Shown here piece after piece: positions 1 through 6,048 of a DNA stretch of 9,054 bases (its first letter is position 1; each line of letters opens with the position of its first letter). Origin of the DNA: an uncultured Prevotellaceae bacterium (lineage in GTDB: Bacteria; Bacteroidota; Bacteroidia; Bacteroidales; Bacteroidaceae); assembly GCA_947303695.1 (NCBI GenBank), contig CAMYYX010000066.1, positions 1 through 9,054 on the forward strand. Direction: 5' to 3'. The translations under genes and the position numbers were made by a program. A model generated the notes under the pieces. That model was not told the DNA's origin, did no database searches, and saw only the letters and a program-made list of their open reading frames with translations.

Positions 1-279
1 GCTCAGTCGGATGGCTTCGGGGATGGCACGAAGGTCGTCGCCCATCAGCGTCACCTGATTGCCTTCGCAACGGATGATACGATGGACCACATAACGGCAG
101 CCTTCAACCCAAGCCAACACGACATCGCCCACCTTGGGAGTCGCTGGTTTCTGCAGGATGACACTTTCCTTTCCGCCGATGATGAACGGCAGCATGCTCC
201 ATCCCTTCACAGGAAATGTCACGCTAATGCCTTCATCAACCAGTCGGATGGCCTCTTGTATGATAATCGTGTCGTTCAT
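1..279 (-). CDS. Soluble S24/S26 (Sec11/SipW-like) peptidase, partial (C-terminus off window)
   Basis: The frame is open from an ATG at 279 to the window edge, 93 codons with no stop. The protein shows the serine box G26-W-S-M-L-P at residues 26-31, with S28 as the likely nucleophile. A V-G-D-V-V-L-A stretch follows at 50-56, then Y63-V-V-H-R-I-I. In bacterial type I signal peptidases the base in this second box is Lys; here it is His (H66), as in the ER/SipW type. A G-D-D at 80-82 fits the family's third conserved acidic box. No membrane segment precedes the serine, so the protein is probably cytoplasmic and unlikely to be a housekeeping leader peptidase. Its ATG overlaps the stop of the upstream kinase gene (ATGA), which suggests translational coupling. 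Family membership is well supported by the motifs. The substrate is unknown; a role in processing a small peptide modified by the kinase is an inference. A LexA/UmuD-like role is less likely because no DNA-binding part is visible. Confidence 0.8.
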   Translation of the reverse strand, partial: MNDTIIIQEAIRLVDEGISVTFPVKGWSMLPFIIGGKESVILQKPATPKVGDVVLAWVEGCRYVVHRIIRCEGNQVTLMGDDLRAIPEAIRLS

Positions 280-1127
280 GCCGTTATCGTCTCGTTACAG
301 ATTCGTGCAGCAGCTGCATCAGGCAAGCATTCTAAATGCCACACAGGCACCTGCGATGCCAGGGCATTCTCCGTCTCGTGCAATCCGTCTGCTATCAACT
401 CATCCCATCGCTTGCCGCTGATACTCGGCACAAGTGCCGCATAAGCCTGGATGCCGCGAAGACGTTCTATCTTGTTATAGGGAGCCTGACTCAGCAACAC
501 AATCCCCTTCAAAGGATAGCTGACATTGCGATAGCAGGGCGTCTTTCCGCTCCATGGAGAGCCAAACACCCACGCCTGACCATCGTCCTTGATGCGCACC
601 ACAGGATTGTCGTCATTCACCAACTCCACCCCTTCGATATGCTGTTGCCACAATCGTGCATGAGTGCTCTTACCCGTTCCGCTTTTGCCCAGGAACATGT
701 AAGCACACCCTTCGAAGCTAACGGTCGCAGCATGAAACAGAGCCGTCTGCATCCTCGCCGTAGCAAGGGCAAAGAGCACCATCAGCGCATTATCGACAGC
801 GAATTTCAGGTAGCCATCCGACACCACGAGTTGCGAATGGAGATAGTCGGCAGCGCAAACCAACCAGCCGGCAGTCTTACCTCCCAAACGGAACTCGAAC
901 ACAGGAGCACCCGTCTGGGTTCGTCCACACACGATTTCCTGCCCCTCATCGTCCTGACGGATTTCCTCGGTATAGTCAGGAGCCACACCCCTTTCGACAC
1001 CCAAAGAAAAGACCACATCATCGGATGCCGAAGAAGAGAAAGGTGCATAGTTGTCCATCAACGCGAACACCCCGTCTTCCCCGCAGACACTGAACACATG
1101 GCCTGCCACCTTATAGTAGTTTGTCAT
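276..1127 (-). CDS. HPr kinase/PEPCK-like P-loop kinase
   Basis: This 283-residue protein of unknown target resembles the HPr kinase / PEP carboxykinase fold. H132 in F-H-A-A-T-V lies just before the P-loop, as in HPr kinases. The Walker A motif is G147-K-S-G-T-G-K-S-T155. A Walker-B-like N-D-D-N-P (171-175) follows, then G-S-P-W-S-G-K-T (189-196), the conserved second glycine-rich patch of this Bacteroidetes group. The C-terminal region carries K-R-W-D (239-242) and V-W-H-L-E-C (262-267). The N-terminal 120 residues have no recognisable motif. Related 'serine kinase' proteins occur near PqqD-like and S24/S26 peptidase genes, and in some lasso-peptide loci they phosphorylate the precursor; that parallel is from family knowledge and not shown here. 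It follows nadK by 36 bp with no visible promoter, and its stop overlaps the peptidase start. True HprK is unlikely: the usual HPr-binding N-domain and P-loop context differ. The ATG at 1127 is the only early Met. Confidence 0.75.
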   Translation of the reverse strand: MTNYYKVAGHVFSVCGEDGVFALMDNYAPFSSSASDDVVFSLGVERGVAPDYTEEIRQDDEGQEIVCGRTQTGAPVFEFRLGGKTAGWLVCAADYLHSQLVVSDGYLKFAVDNALMVLFALATARMQTALFHAATVSFEGCAYMFLGKSGTGKSTHARLWQQHIEGVELVNDDNPVVRIKDDGQAWVFGSPWSGKTPCYRNVSYPLKGIVLLSQAPYNKIERLRGIQAYAALVPSISGKRWDELIADGLHETENALASQVPVWHLECLPDAAAARICNETITA

Positions 1128-1163
1128 TTTCTCTTTGCTATTGAGCGTTTTGCCGTTCCCAGC

Positions 1164-2060
1164 TTATTTCCTCGTATCAGCTCCCCACATCATCTTCTGA
1201 CGCAACGTTGAGAAGAAGGTATGCTGTGGATGTACCACCACTTTCACACAATACGGAGCCTTACGGATATGCAGATGGATATTGTCGCGATAGCTATGGC
1301 TACGTCCGTCGAGCGAGACAAGGAAACTGCCGCTTCGGCTTTCCACACGAAGGTCAATCACGGAATCATCACCCACGACAATCGGACGCATGTTCAAGCT
1401 ATGAGGTGCGACAGGTGTCAGGGAGACGGTATCCAGACGAGGTGTGATGATAGGACCACCCACACTCAGCGAATAAGCTGTAGAGCCGGTAGGAGTACCT
1501 ACAATCAATCCATCGGCCTGATAGGTCGTGAGATACTCACCATTCACAGAGGTGTGGATGGAAATCATGGCCGAGATGTCGTGTTTCAAGATGGCTATCT
1601 CGTTGAGTGCACAAGGATAGCCCACCAACTCCTGTTCATCGCACGAGAGTTCGATGACGCTGTGGTTCTCGACCTCGTATTTGCCTTTCGCCAGATTCTT
1701 CAATATCTGTTCCAACTCATCAGGAGAGAAATTGGCAAGGAATCCGAGACGACCCGTATTGACACCCACAATCGGTATCTGACGGGCACCTACCTTACTC
1801 GCCACATCAAGGAACGTACCATCACCACCCATGCATACCACTACATCGGCATCAAGCGGTTCGCCCTGGCCTTCGTCCAAAATACGACACTGAGGCACAT
1901 TGATCTGAAGATTCTCTGTGAGAAAAGTATGGAACGAAGCAGGAATCAGCAATTCCGCCTTCAATTCGGTGGCCACTGCGAAGAACTTCTGAACAGCTAC
2001 CGATTTCTTCTCTTGGTAGATATTTCCGAATAACGCTATCTTAAATTTACCCTGTTGCAT
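1164..2060 (-). CDS. nadK: NAD kinase
   Basis: NAD kinase phosphorylates the 2'-hydroxyl of NAD to make NADP in the cytoplasm. The 298-residue length is normal for the family. Diagnostic motifs are in order: G78-G-D-G-T82, where D80 is the catalytic aspartate; N100-T-G-R-L-G-F-L-A-N; the N153-E-I-A box; T189-P/T-G-S-T-A-Y with S-V-G-G-P after it; and A218-P-H-S-L-N-M-R-P, all of which bind ATP or NAD. The ATG at 2060 is preferred to an in-frame TTG six bases upstream, because it starts right before the first beta strand (K-F-K-I-A-L-F-G). It is the first gene of a leftward operon, with a P-loop kinase gene 36 bp downstream, and is transcribed divergently from pdxJ. A TATATTTG element at 2145-2138 is its probable promoter. 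No unusual residues are seen. Confidence 0.96.
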   Translation of the reverse strand: MQQGKFKIALFGNIYQEKKSVAVQKFFAVATELKAELLIPASFHTFLTENLQINVPQCRILDEGQGEPLDADVVVCMGGDGTFLDVASKVGARQIPIVGVNTGRLGFLANFSPDELEQILKNLAKGKYEVENHSVIELSCDEQELVGYPCALNEIAILKHDISAMISIHTSVNGEYLTTYQADGLIVGTPTGSTAYSLSVGGPIITPRLDTVSLTPVAPHSLNMRPIVVGDDSVIDLRVESRSGSFLVSLDGRSHSYRDNIHLHIRKAPYCVKVVVHPQHTFFSTLRQKMMWGADTRK

Positions 2061-2125
2061 AGACAAATTTCACCTTTTTTATCTAAAATATTCTTAACAA
2101 CCGCACATCCTACGATTTTTTTCGC

Positions 2126-2133
2126 TATTTTTG
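2126..2133 (+). promoter_or_regulatory. -7 promoter element of the pdxJ operon
   Basis: TATTTTTG fits the Bacteroidetes -7 consensus TAnnTTTG and is preceded by a T7-CG tract (2116-2124). No good TTG is present 19-21 bases upstream, so the -33 element is weak. Transcription would start near 2137-2140, giving an A-rich leader of about 45 bases before the pdxJ ATG at 2186 with no clear Shine-Dalgarno sequence, as is usual in this phylum. Confidence 0.6.
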
Positions 2134-2137
2134 CGTG

Positions 2138-2145
2138 CAAATATA
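2138..2145 (-). promoter_or_regulatory. -7 promoter element of the nadK operon
   Basis: Read on the minus strand this is TATATTTG, a match to TAnnTTTG, with TTTCG just before it. The nearest minus-strand TTG (2171-2169) is 23 bases upstream, slightly further than the usual 19-21. Transcription would start around 2132-2134, giving a leader of about 72 bases to the nadK ATG at 2060. Confidence 0.55.
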
Positions 2146-2185
2146 CGAAATAAACAAAACATTGTAAGCAAAAAACGGTGCAAAC

Positions 2186-2902
2186 ATGACAAAATTAAGT
2201 GTAAATATCAATAAAGTGGCGACAATTCGAAATGCGAGAGGCGGAAATAATCCCGATGTTTGCAAAGTAGCACTCGACTGCGAAACGTTCGGAGCAGACG
2301 GAATTACGGTTCACCCGCGTCCTGACGAACGTCACATCAGATACCAGGATGTGAGGGACTTGAAACCCATCTTGAAAACCGAGTTCAACATCGAAGGTTA
2401 TCCTCAGCGCAGCTTCATTGATTTGGTGAAACAGGTATGCCCTACCCAGGTAACACTGGTTCCAGACGCTCCTGCCCAGATTACTTCGAATCATGGGTGG
2501 AACACCAAAATGAACCTCGAACTGCTGACAGACATCGTGGCAGAGTTCAAAGAAAAAGACATCCGTGTGTCCATCTTCGTAGATGCCAATCCTGAGATGG
2601 TGGAATATGCAGCACGGATAGGTGCAGACCGTGTGGAACTATACACAGAGCCCTATGCCACCCATTATGTTCGCAATCGTGAAGTAGCCATCCGCCCCTT
2701 CATCGCAGCAGCCAATCAGGCTCGCGAATGTGGATTGGGACTGAACGCCGGACACGACCTTAGCCTGGTGAACCTTGGCTATTACCTCCAGCAGATACCG
2801 TTCACGGACGAAGTCAGCATCGGACACGCCCTCATCTGTGATGCACTTTATTTAGGATTAAAAGAAACTATCAAACAATACAAAGAACTATGCAAGAATT
2901 AA
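2186..2902 (+). CDS. pdxJ: Pyridoxine 5'-phosphate synthase PdxJ
   Basis: PdxJ condenses 3-amino-2-oxopropyl phosphate (1-amino-acetone 3-phosphate) with 1-deoxyxylulose 5-phosphate to form pyridoxine 5'-phosphate, the last ring-forming step of DXP-dependent vitamin B6 synthesis, in the cytoplasm. The 238-residue TIM barrel has the usual length. The opening L4-S-V-N-I-N-K-V-A-T-I-R-N-A-R-G-G is typical. H43 (T-V-H-P-R-P-D-E-R-H-I), E70 (F-N-I-E-G) and H190 (N-A-G-H-D-L) match the three catalytic residues His45, Glu72 and His193 of the E. coli enzyme. E151-L-Y-T-E-P and S211-I-G-H-A-L-I complete the phosphate-binding end. The ATG at 2186 gives the standard N-terminus. It leads an operon whose next gene (ExbB type) begins inside its last codons, a 13-base overlap. 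There is no metabolic link to that proton channel; the linkage is probably one of shared expression. Confidence 0.97.
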   Translation: MTKLSVNINKVATIRNARGGNNPDVCKVALDCETFGADGITVHPRPDERHIRYQDVRDLKPILKTEFNIEGYPQRSFIDLVKQVCPTQVTLVPDAPAQITSNHGWNTKMNLELLTDIVAEFKEKDIRVSIFVDANPEMVEYAARIGADRVELYTEPYATHYVRNREVAIRPFIAAANQARECGLGLNAGHDLSLVNLGYYLQQIPFTDEVSIGHALICDALYLGLKETIKQYKELCKN

Positions 2903-3507
2903 GTATCCTTGAATTAGCCAAACAAGGTGGATGGATCATGATTGTGCTCGCCATCCTCTCAATCATCGCTGTGTACATCTTCACCGACCGTTTCATTGCC
3001 ATTCGCAATGCAGGAAAGGTAGACAAACTGTTTATGGACCGCATACGCGACTATATCAAGAACAACGATGCACGTAGTGCCATCAACTACTGCCGTGTGA
3101 CCAACACCACCACATCACGTATCATCGAGCGTGGTATCAGCCGCATCGGACGTCCGGCACCTGAAATCCAAGCAGCTATCGAGAACACAGGAAACCTGGA
3201 AGTGGCACAGCTTGAGAAACGACTCCCTGTCTTGGCTACGATTGCAGCAGGTGCTCCGATGATTGGATTCCTTGGAACCGTCATCGGTATGGTCGAAGCC
3301 TTCTGGCAGATGTCAAACGCTGGTGGTAACCTCGATATCAGCATGCTGTCGAGTGGCATCTATCAGGCAATGGTCACTACCGTTGGAGGTCTCATCGTGG
3401 GTATCATCGCCCTCTTTGCCTACAACTACCTTGTATCGAAAGTCGACGGAGTAGTCAACGAAATCGAACGTGAGTCACTGTCATTCATGGACTTAATGAA
3501 CGAATAA
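2890..3507 (+). CDS. exbB: MotA/TolQ/ExbB family proton channel protein
   Basis: This is the channel-forming subunit of an inner-membrane, proton-driven motor (ExbB/TolQ type). Its 205 residues hold three membrane helices: about 15-32, 114-136 and 157-181. A cytoplasmic domain of about 80 residues (33-113) lies between the first two, as in the family. The conserved second-helix box is G121-A-P-M-I-G-F-L-G-T-V-I-G-M-V-E-A-F, and the third helix has Q159-A-M-V-T-T-V-G-G-L-I-V-G-I, whose threonines line the proton path in relatives. It starts within pdxJ (13-base overlap), so its translation is probably coupled to pdxJ. It is followed after three bases by the ExbD-type gene. ExbB versus TolQ cannot be separated by sequence alone; the partner being TonB/TolA-like does not settle it. 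Confidence 0.92.
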   Translation: MQELSILELAKQGGWIMIVLAILSIIAVYIFTDRFIAIRNAGKVDKLFMDRIRDYIKNNDARSAINYCRVTNTTTSRIIERGISRIGRPAPEIQAAIENTGNLEVAQLEKRLPVLATIAAGAPMIGFLGTVIGMVEAFWQMSNAGGNLDISMLSSGIYQAMVTTVGGLIVGIIALFAYNYLVSKVDGVVNEIERESLSFMDLMNE

Positions 3508-3510
3508 ATT

Positions 3511-3924
3511 ATGGCTTTAAAACGCAGAACAAAGATAACCCCAACCTTCTCGATGTCATCCATGACCGACATCATCTTCCTGCTGCTCATCTTCTTCATG
3601 ATTACCAGCACCATGATAGCGCCAAATGCCATCAAGGTGTTGCTTCCACAGAGCAAGCAGCAGTCGGTGGTGAAGGCTAAGTCGTATGTCACCATCGACA
3701 AAGACCTCAATATGTATGTGGCTATCGGATCGGGGAAAGCACAACCTGTCACACTGGAAGAATTGCCAAATGTGATAGGTCAGGCCACCAACGACACAAC
3801 AGAGATGTTCGTATCGCTCTTTGCCGACGAAAGTGTACCTTACAGGAATATTGTAGAAGTGCTCAATGTAGCCAACGAGAACCACTTCAAGATGGTGCTC
3901 GCAACACGTCCGCCTGAGAAATGA
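3511..3924 (+). CDS. exbD: ExbD/TolR family biopolymer transport protein
   Basis: This is the second subunit of the proton motor, 137 residues. It has a short basic cytoplasmic start (M-A-L-K-R-R-T-K), a single membrane helix at about 19-37 (S17-M-T-D-I-I-F-L-L-L-I-F-F-M-I), and a periplasmic domain of about 100 residues. D20 occupies the place of the essential proton-carrying aspartate (Asp25 in E. coli ExbD). The periplasmic part ends with V117-L-N-V-A-N-E-N-H-F-K-M-V-L-A-T, the usual ExbD/TolR fold end. The start lies three bases after the ExbB stop, and its own stop overlaps the next start (ATGA at 3921-3924), so all three subunits should be made together in linked amounts. Confidence 0.93.
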   Translation: MALKRRTKITPTFSMSSMTDIIFLLLIFFMITSTMIAPNAIKVLLPQSKQQSVVKAKSYVTIDKDLNMYVAIGSGKAQPVTLEELPNVIGQATNDTTEMFVSLFADESVPYRNIVEVLNVANENHFKMVLATRPPEK

Positions 3925-4901
3925 ACAAAGACAAGAAACGCAGAATCATATCAACCATTACAACGGTAACAGTACATCTGCTACTGCTGCTCATCTTGGC
4001 ACTCGTTACCTTGAAACTGGCAGATAGCGACCAGCTAGAGGACGGTGTGCCTGTGTTGCTGGGTAATGTGGACGATGCTGCAGGTGAAGACCTCGATGGA
4101 ATCCCTGATGAGGAAACCACAGAAGAGCCAGAGATGTCTGAAGCCGAACCGGAAACTTCTGAAACACCTGAAGCCATAGAAACTCCAGAAGTCCCAGAAC
4201 CTGCGCCCCAACCCGAACCACAAATCACGCAGAAGGAAGAGCGCTCAATAGCTGCCGAAGAGGCCAAGAAGCGCGAAGAGGAACTCCGTAAGCGTGAAGC
4301 TGAAGCAGCCAAAAAACGTGCCGCAGAAGAAGCTGCCAAGAAGAAAGCGGCTGAAGAAGCAGCTAAGAAACGCGCCGCTGAGGAGGCAGCAAAAAAGAAG
4401 GCGGCTGAAGAAGCAGCCAAGAAGAAAGCTGCTGAAGAGGCGAAACGCAAGGCAGAAGCAGAGGCCGCACGAAAGAAAGCAGAAGAGGAAGCAGCACGTA
4501 AAGCAGCTATCAACAGCAGAATGGCTGGAGCTTTCGGCAATGGAGGCAATCAAGGAAGTAGCGGCTACACCTCTGGTAACGGAAACCAAGGAAGCCCAAC
4601 AGGAAACGGTACGACAGGAGCGGTTTCTGGAGTAGGTGGTATAGGTACTGCTCAAGTTGGTACACGAAAAGTGATTCATCTTGAAGAACCTGAATACAAC
4701 GACCCAACGAGTGAAGGTACAATTGTTGTTGCCATCACGGTGAATGCAGCAGGACGGGTCATTGCAGCCTCTATCAAGAGTGCGACCACCACATCTGCGA
4801 CTCTGCGAAATGCAGCAACAACAGCTGCACGCAAATCATCATTCACCTCTGGTGCTGATAATGAGCAAGGAACCATCACCTACAAGTTCAAGCAGAGATA
4901 G
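3921..4901 (+). CDS. TonB/TolA-like energy transducer
   Basis: This 326-residue protein should span the periplasm and carry ExbB/ExbD motion to an outer-membrane partner. Parts in order are: a basic cytoplasmic start (K3-D-K-K-R-R); one membrane anchor at about 9-32 with H19 in the helix, the position-type of the key TonB/TolA histidine; a Glu/Pro-rich stretch (about 62-101); a Lys/Glu/Ala helix (about 104-197) made of 9-residue repeats; a Gly/Asn/Ser/Thr-rich hinge (about 203-247); and a TonB-like C-terminal domain (about 248-326) with E266-G-T-I-V-V-A-I-T-V and a closing I-T-Y-K-F-K. The helix is TolA-like, whereas the C-domain resembles TonB of Bacteroidetes, so I leave the symbol blank. 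It is the fourth gene of the pdxJ operon and overlaps exbD by 4 bp. Its stop is doubled (TAG TAA). Confidence 0.88.
   Translation: MNKDKKRRIISTITTVTVHLLLLLILALVTLKLADSDQLEDGVPVLLGNVDDAAGEDLDGIPDEETTEEPEMSEAEPETSETPEAIETPEVPEPAPQPEPQITQKEERSIAAEEAKKREEELRKREAEAAKKRAAEEAAKKKAAEEAAKKRAAEEAAKKKAAEEAAKKKAAEEAKRKAEAEAARKKAEEEAARKAAINSRMAGAFGNGGNQGSSGYTSGNGNQGSPTGNGTTGAVSGVGGIGTAQVGTRKVIHLEEPEYNDPTSEGTIVVAITVNAAGRVIAASIKSATTTSATLRNAATTAARKSSFTSGADNEQGTITYKFKQR
4311..4496 (+). repeat. In-frame 27-bp repeats coding a 9-residue Lys/Glu/Ala helix
   Basis: Residues 131-192 of the TonB/TolA-like protein are about seven copies of a 9-residue unit, K-K-(K/R)-A-A-E-E-A-A. The first four copies are complete, the fifth lacks one Ala, and the last two are more divergent (K-R-K-A-E-A-E-A-A and R-K-K-A-E-E-E-A-A). 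Codons differ between copies (AAA/AAG, GCC/GCT/GCG/GCA, GAA/GAG), so the protein pattern is kept while the DNA has drifted. It should form a long charged single helix or coiled coil. Confidence 0.85.
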
Positions 4902-4944
4902 TAAATGGTAAATGGCTAAATGGTAAATGGCTAAATGGTAAATG
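4902..4944 (+). repeat. 15-bp tandem repeat forming a chain of four-codon mini-ORFs
   Basis: The unit TAAATGGTAAATGGC occurs twice (4902-4916, 4917-4931) and is followed by 13 bases of a third copy (4932-4944). Within it a 7-mer, TAAATGG, is itself doubled. In the frame shared by both flanking genes it reads stop, then ATG-GTA-AAT-GGC-stop (4905-4919), the same again (4920-4934), then ATG-GTA-AAT-GAA-TAG (4935-4949), and the next ATG (4950) starts the DUF3667 gene. It fills nearly the whole 48-base gap, leaving no normal ribosome-binding site. Confidence 0.85.
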
Positions 4945-4949
4945 AATAG

Positions 4950-5948
4950 ATGAACTTCCTCACCAAATATTGGCTTCGTCTGAAATGGAAGCAGCAGAAC
5001 TATCAACCGCCAATCGAGAAGAGTGACGAAGAGCATGTTTGCGCTTTCTGCAACGAGCATTATACGGGAAATTATTGCCCTCAATGCGGTTTGCAATATG
5101 GACGTGAACGTTTTACCTGGCGCACCATACTGCTCAACCTCATGGACCTTTGGGGAGTTGGCAAACGCAATGTATTCCGTACTATCTGGCATCTGCTATG
5201 GCGTCCAGGCCATCTGATGTACGATTTCCTACGCTATAAACATCGCGCCTATTTTCCACCTGTCCCTTTGTTGGTAGCCACCTGTCTGCTATTCACGCTT
5301 TTGGTCAATATATTCAACATCAAATGGAGTCAAGACCTCGATAGCGTTTACGAAATCCATAACTCGGTTGAAAAGACAAAAGCTGATGTGAACAAAACGA
5401 TGGGGGTACAGGATGTACCTATGACAGCGGAGGAACAACTAGAAGAGAAACAATTGGAAGAGACCCTAAACAAGCAGATGATGTCGCTCGAAGAATTGTT
5501 GAAGGCAGAACGTCAATGGAGTCGCAACCACATGGAGTACTCACTCGTCATCTCCACACTTCTCTTCATCCTGCTGGCCAGTTGGATCTTCTACCAGTCG
5601 CCACGCATCCAATTGTCGATTGTTGAGAGTTTTTACGTACAGATTTACATTGCGTGCCAGATGATGCTTATCGCCATCCCCTATACCCTCATCAATGGTG
5701 AGATTACCGAATCCAGTTGGTTACCCTACCCCTTACCAAGCTTTTTGGCATTTGCCATTCTTGTGGTCGATTATTACCAACTCTGCGGTTATTCCCTTTG
5801 GGGAACCATCTGGAGACTCATCGCCATGGTTTGTGTCTACATCTTAGTCGGAACGATTATTGGCCTCATTTTGACCGTCACATTTGTCTTAGCCCCGGTC
5901 GTCACAGGTTTCTCAATTGGAATCTTCACGTTCCTACCTATTAATTAA
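4950..5948 (+). CDS. DUF3667 zinc-ribbon multi-pass membrane protein
   Basis: This 332-residue protein has no known function. Near the N-terminus C31-x2-C34 and C43-x2-C46 form a zinc ribbon (C-A-F-C ... Y-C-P-Q-C-G). A conserved block follows, with W84-R-P-G-H-L-M-Y-D-F-L-R-Y-K-H-R-A-Y-F-P ending at 103, which is the signature I associate with DUF3667. Membrane helices are likely at about 105-124, 198-215, 228-248, 262-280 and 287-325 (one long or two short). A charged, Glu-rich soluble segment (about 125-197, E-E-Q-L-E-E-K-Q-L-E-E-T-L) lies between the first two helices and may be a coiled coil. The ATG at 4950 is chosen because an in-frame TAG directly precedes it. It is 48 bases after the TonB/TolA-like gene, in the same direction, with no promoter visible, so it is likely in the operon. 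The zinc ribbon should be cytoplasmic. Confidence 0.8.
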   Translation: MNFLTKYWLRLKWKQQNYQPPIEKSDEEHVCAFCNEHYTGNYCPQCGLQYGRERFTWRTILLNLMDLWGVGKRNVFRTIWHLLWRPGHLMYDFLRYKHRAYFPPVPLLVATCLLFTLLVNIFNIKWSQDLDSVYEIHNSVEKTKADVNKTMGVQDVPMTAEEQLEEKQLEETLNKQMMSLEELLKAERQWSRNHMEYSLVISTLLFILLASWIFYQSPRIQLSIVESFYVQIYIACQMMLIAIPYTLINGEITESSWLPYPLPSFLAFAILVVDYYQLCGYSLWGTIWRLIAMVCVYILVGTIIGLILTVTFVLAPVVTGFSIGIFTFLPIN

Positions 5949-5996
5949 AGGAAATTAAGGTATTCATTGTGAAATTTCACTACTTTTTTCCTTTTT
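5947..5996 (+). terminator. Possible weak terminator after the pdxJ operon
   Basis: AAAGGAAA (5947-5954) can pair with TTTCCTTT (5987-5994) around a 32-base loop that contains the palindrome GTGAAATTTCAC (5969-5980), and T-runs follow at 5984-5989 and 5992-5996. The stem is AT-rich and weak, so this is a tentative call. The palindrome could instead be an operator for the next gene. Confidence 0.3.
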
Positions 5997-6012
5997 AATA
6001 AAAAAATAGATA

Positions 6013-6048
6013 TTTTTTTCGATTTTTTTGGGACGAAACTATTTTTTT
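6013..6048. promoter_or_regulatory. Phased T7 tracts upstream of the sensor operon
   Basis: Runs of seven T occur at 6013-6019, 6023-6029 and 6042-6048, so their starts are 10 and 19 bases apart, close to one and two helix turns. A run of seven A (6000-6006) and earlier T-runs lie just upstream. Phased A/T tracts bend DNA, so this region may raise or tune promoter activity. No binding site is identified. Confidence 0.4.

Larger units (their letters stand above)
2120..2150. repeat. Imperfect inverted repeat spanning both divergent -7 elements
   Basis: The left arm starts TTTCG (2120-2124) and continues CTATTTTTGC (2125-2134). The right arm, read on the minus strand from 2150, is TTTCG then TATATTTGC. 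The arms match except for one inserted C and one A/T change, and a 2-base centre (GT, 2135-2136) separates them. Each arm carries one TAnnTTTG promoter element. The symmetry could be a protein-binding site, or simply two copies of an extended promoter motif facing each other. Confidence 0.55.

Noticed and set aside
336..1211. Long plus-strand open frame of 291 codons
   Set aside because: It lies antisense to the P-loop kinase, which has clear motifs. The translated product shows no domain logic and is rich in His/Arg/Ser from reversed codons.
1221..2033. Plus-strand open frame of 270 codons
   Set aside because: It is antisense to nadK, whose GGDGT and TGSTAY motifs prove the coding strand. 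The frame is open only because of codon bias.
2061..2066. TTG at 2066 as the start of nadK
   Set aside because: An ATG two codons later begins the protein just before its first strand and is the more usual start codon.
3887..4549. Minus-strand open frame rich in Ala/Ser/Phe
   Set aside because: It is the reverse reading of the Lys/Glu/Ala repeats of the TonB/TolA-like gene, so its low-complexity pattern is a shadow.
4902..4944. CRISPR-like array
   Set aside because: The repeat is a direct head-to-tail 15-mer with no spacers and only two full copies.
5969..5980. Perfect palindrome GTGAAATTTCAC as an operator
   Set aside because: Twelve AT-rich bases could occur by chance, it lies about 48 bases before the -33 element, and no second copy is seen near the other promoters. 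It is kept only as part of a tentative terminator.
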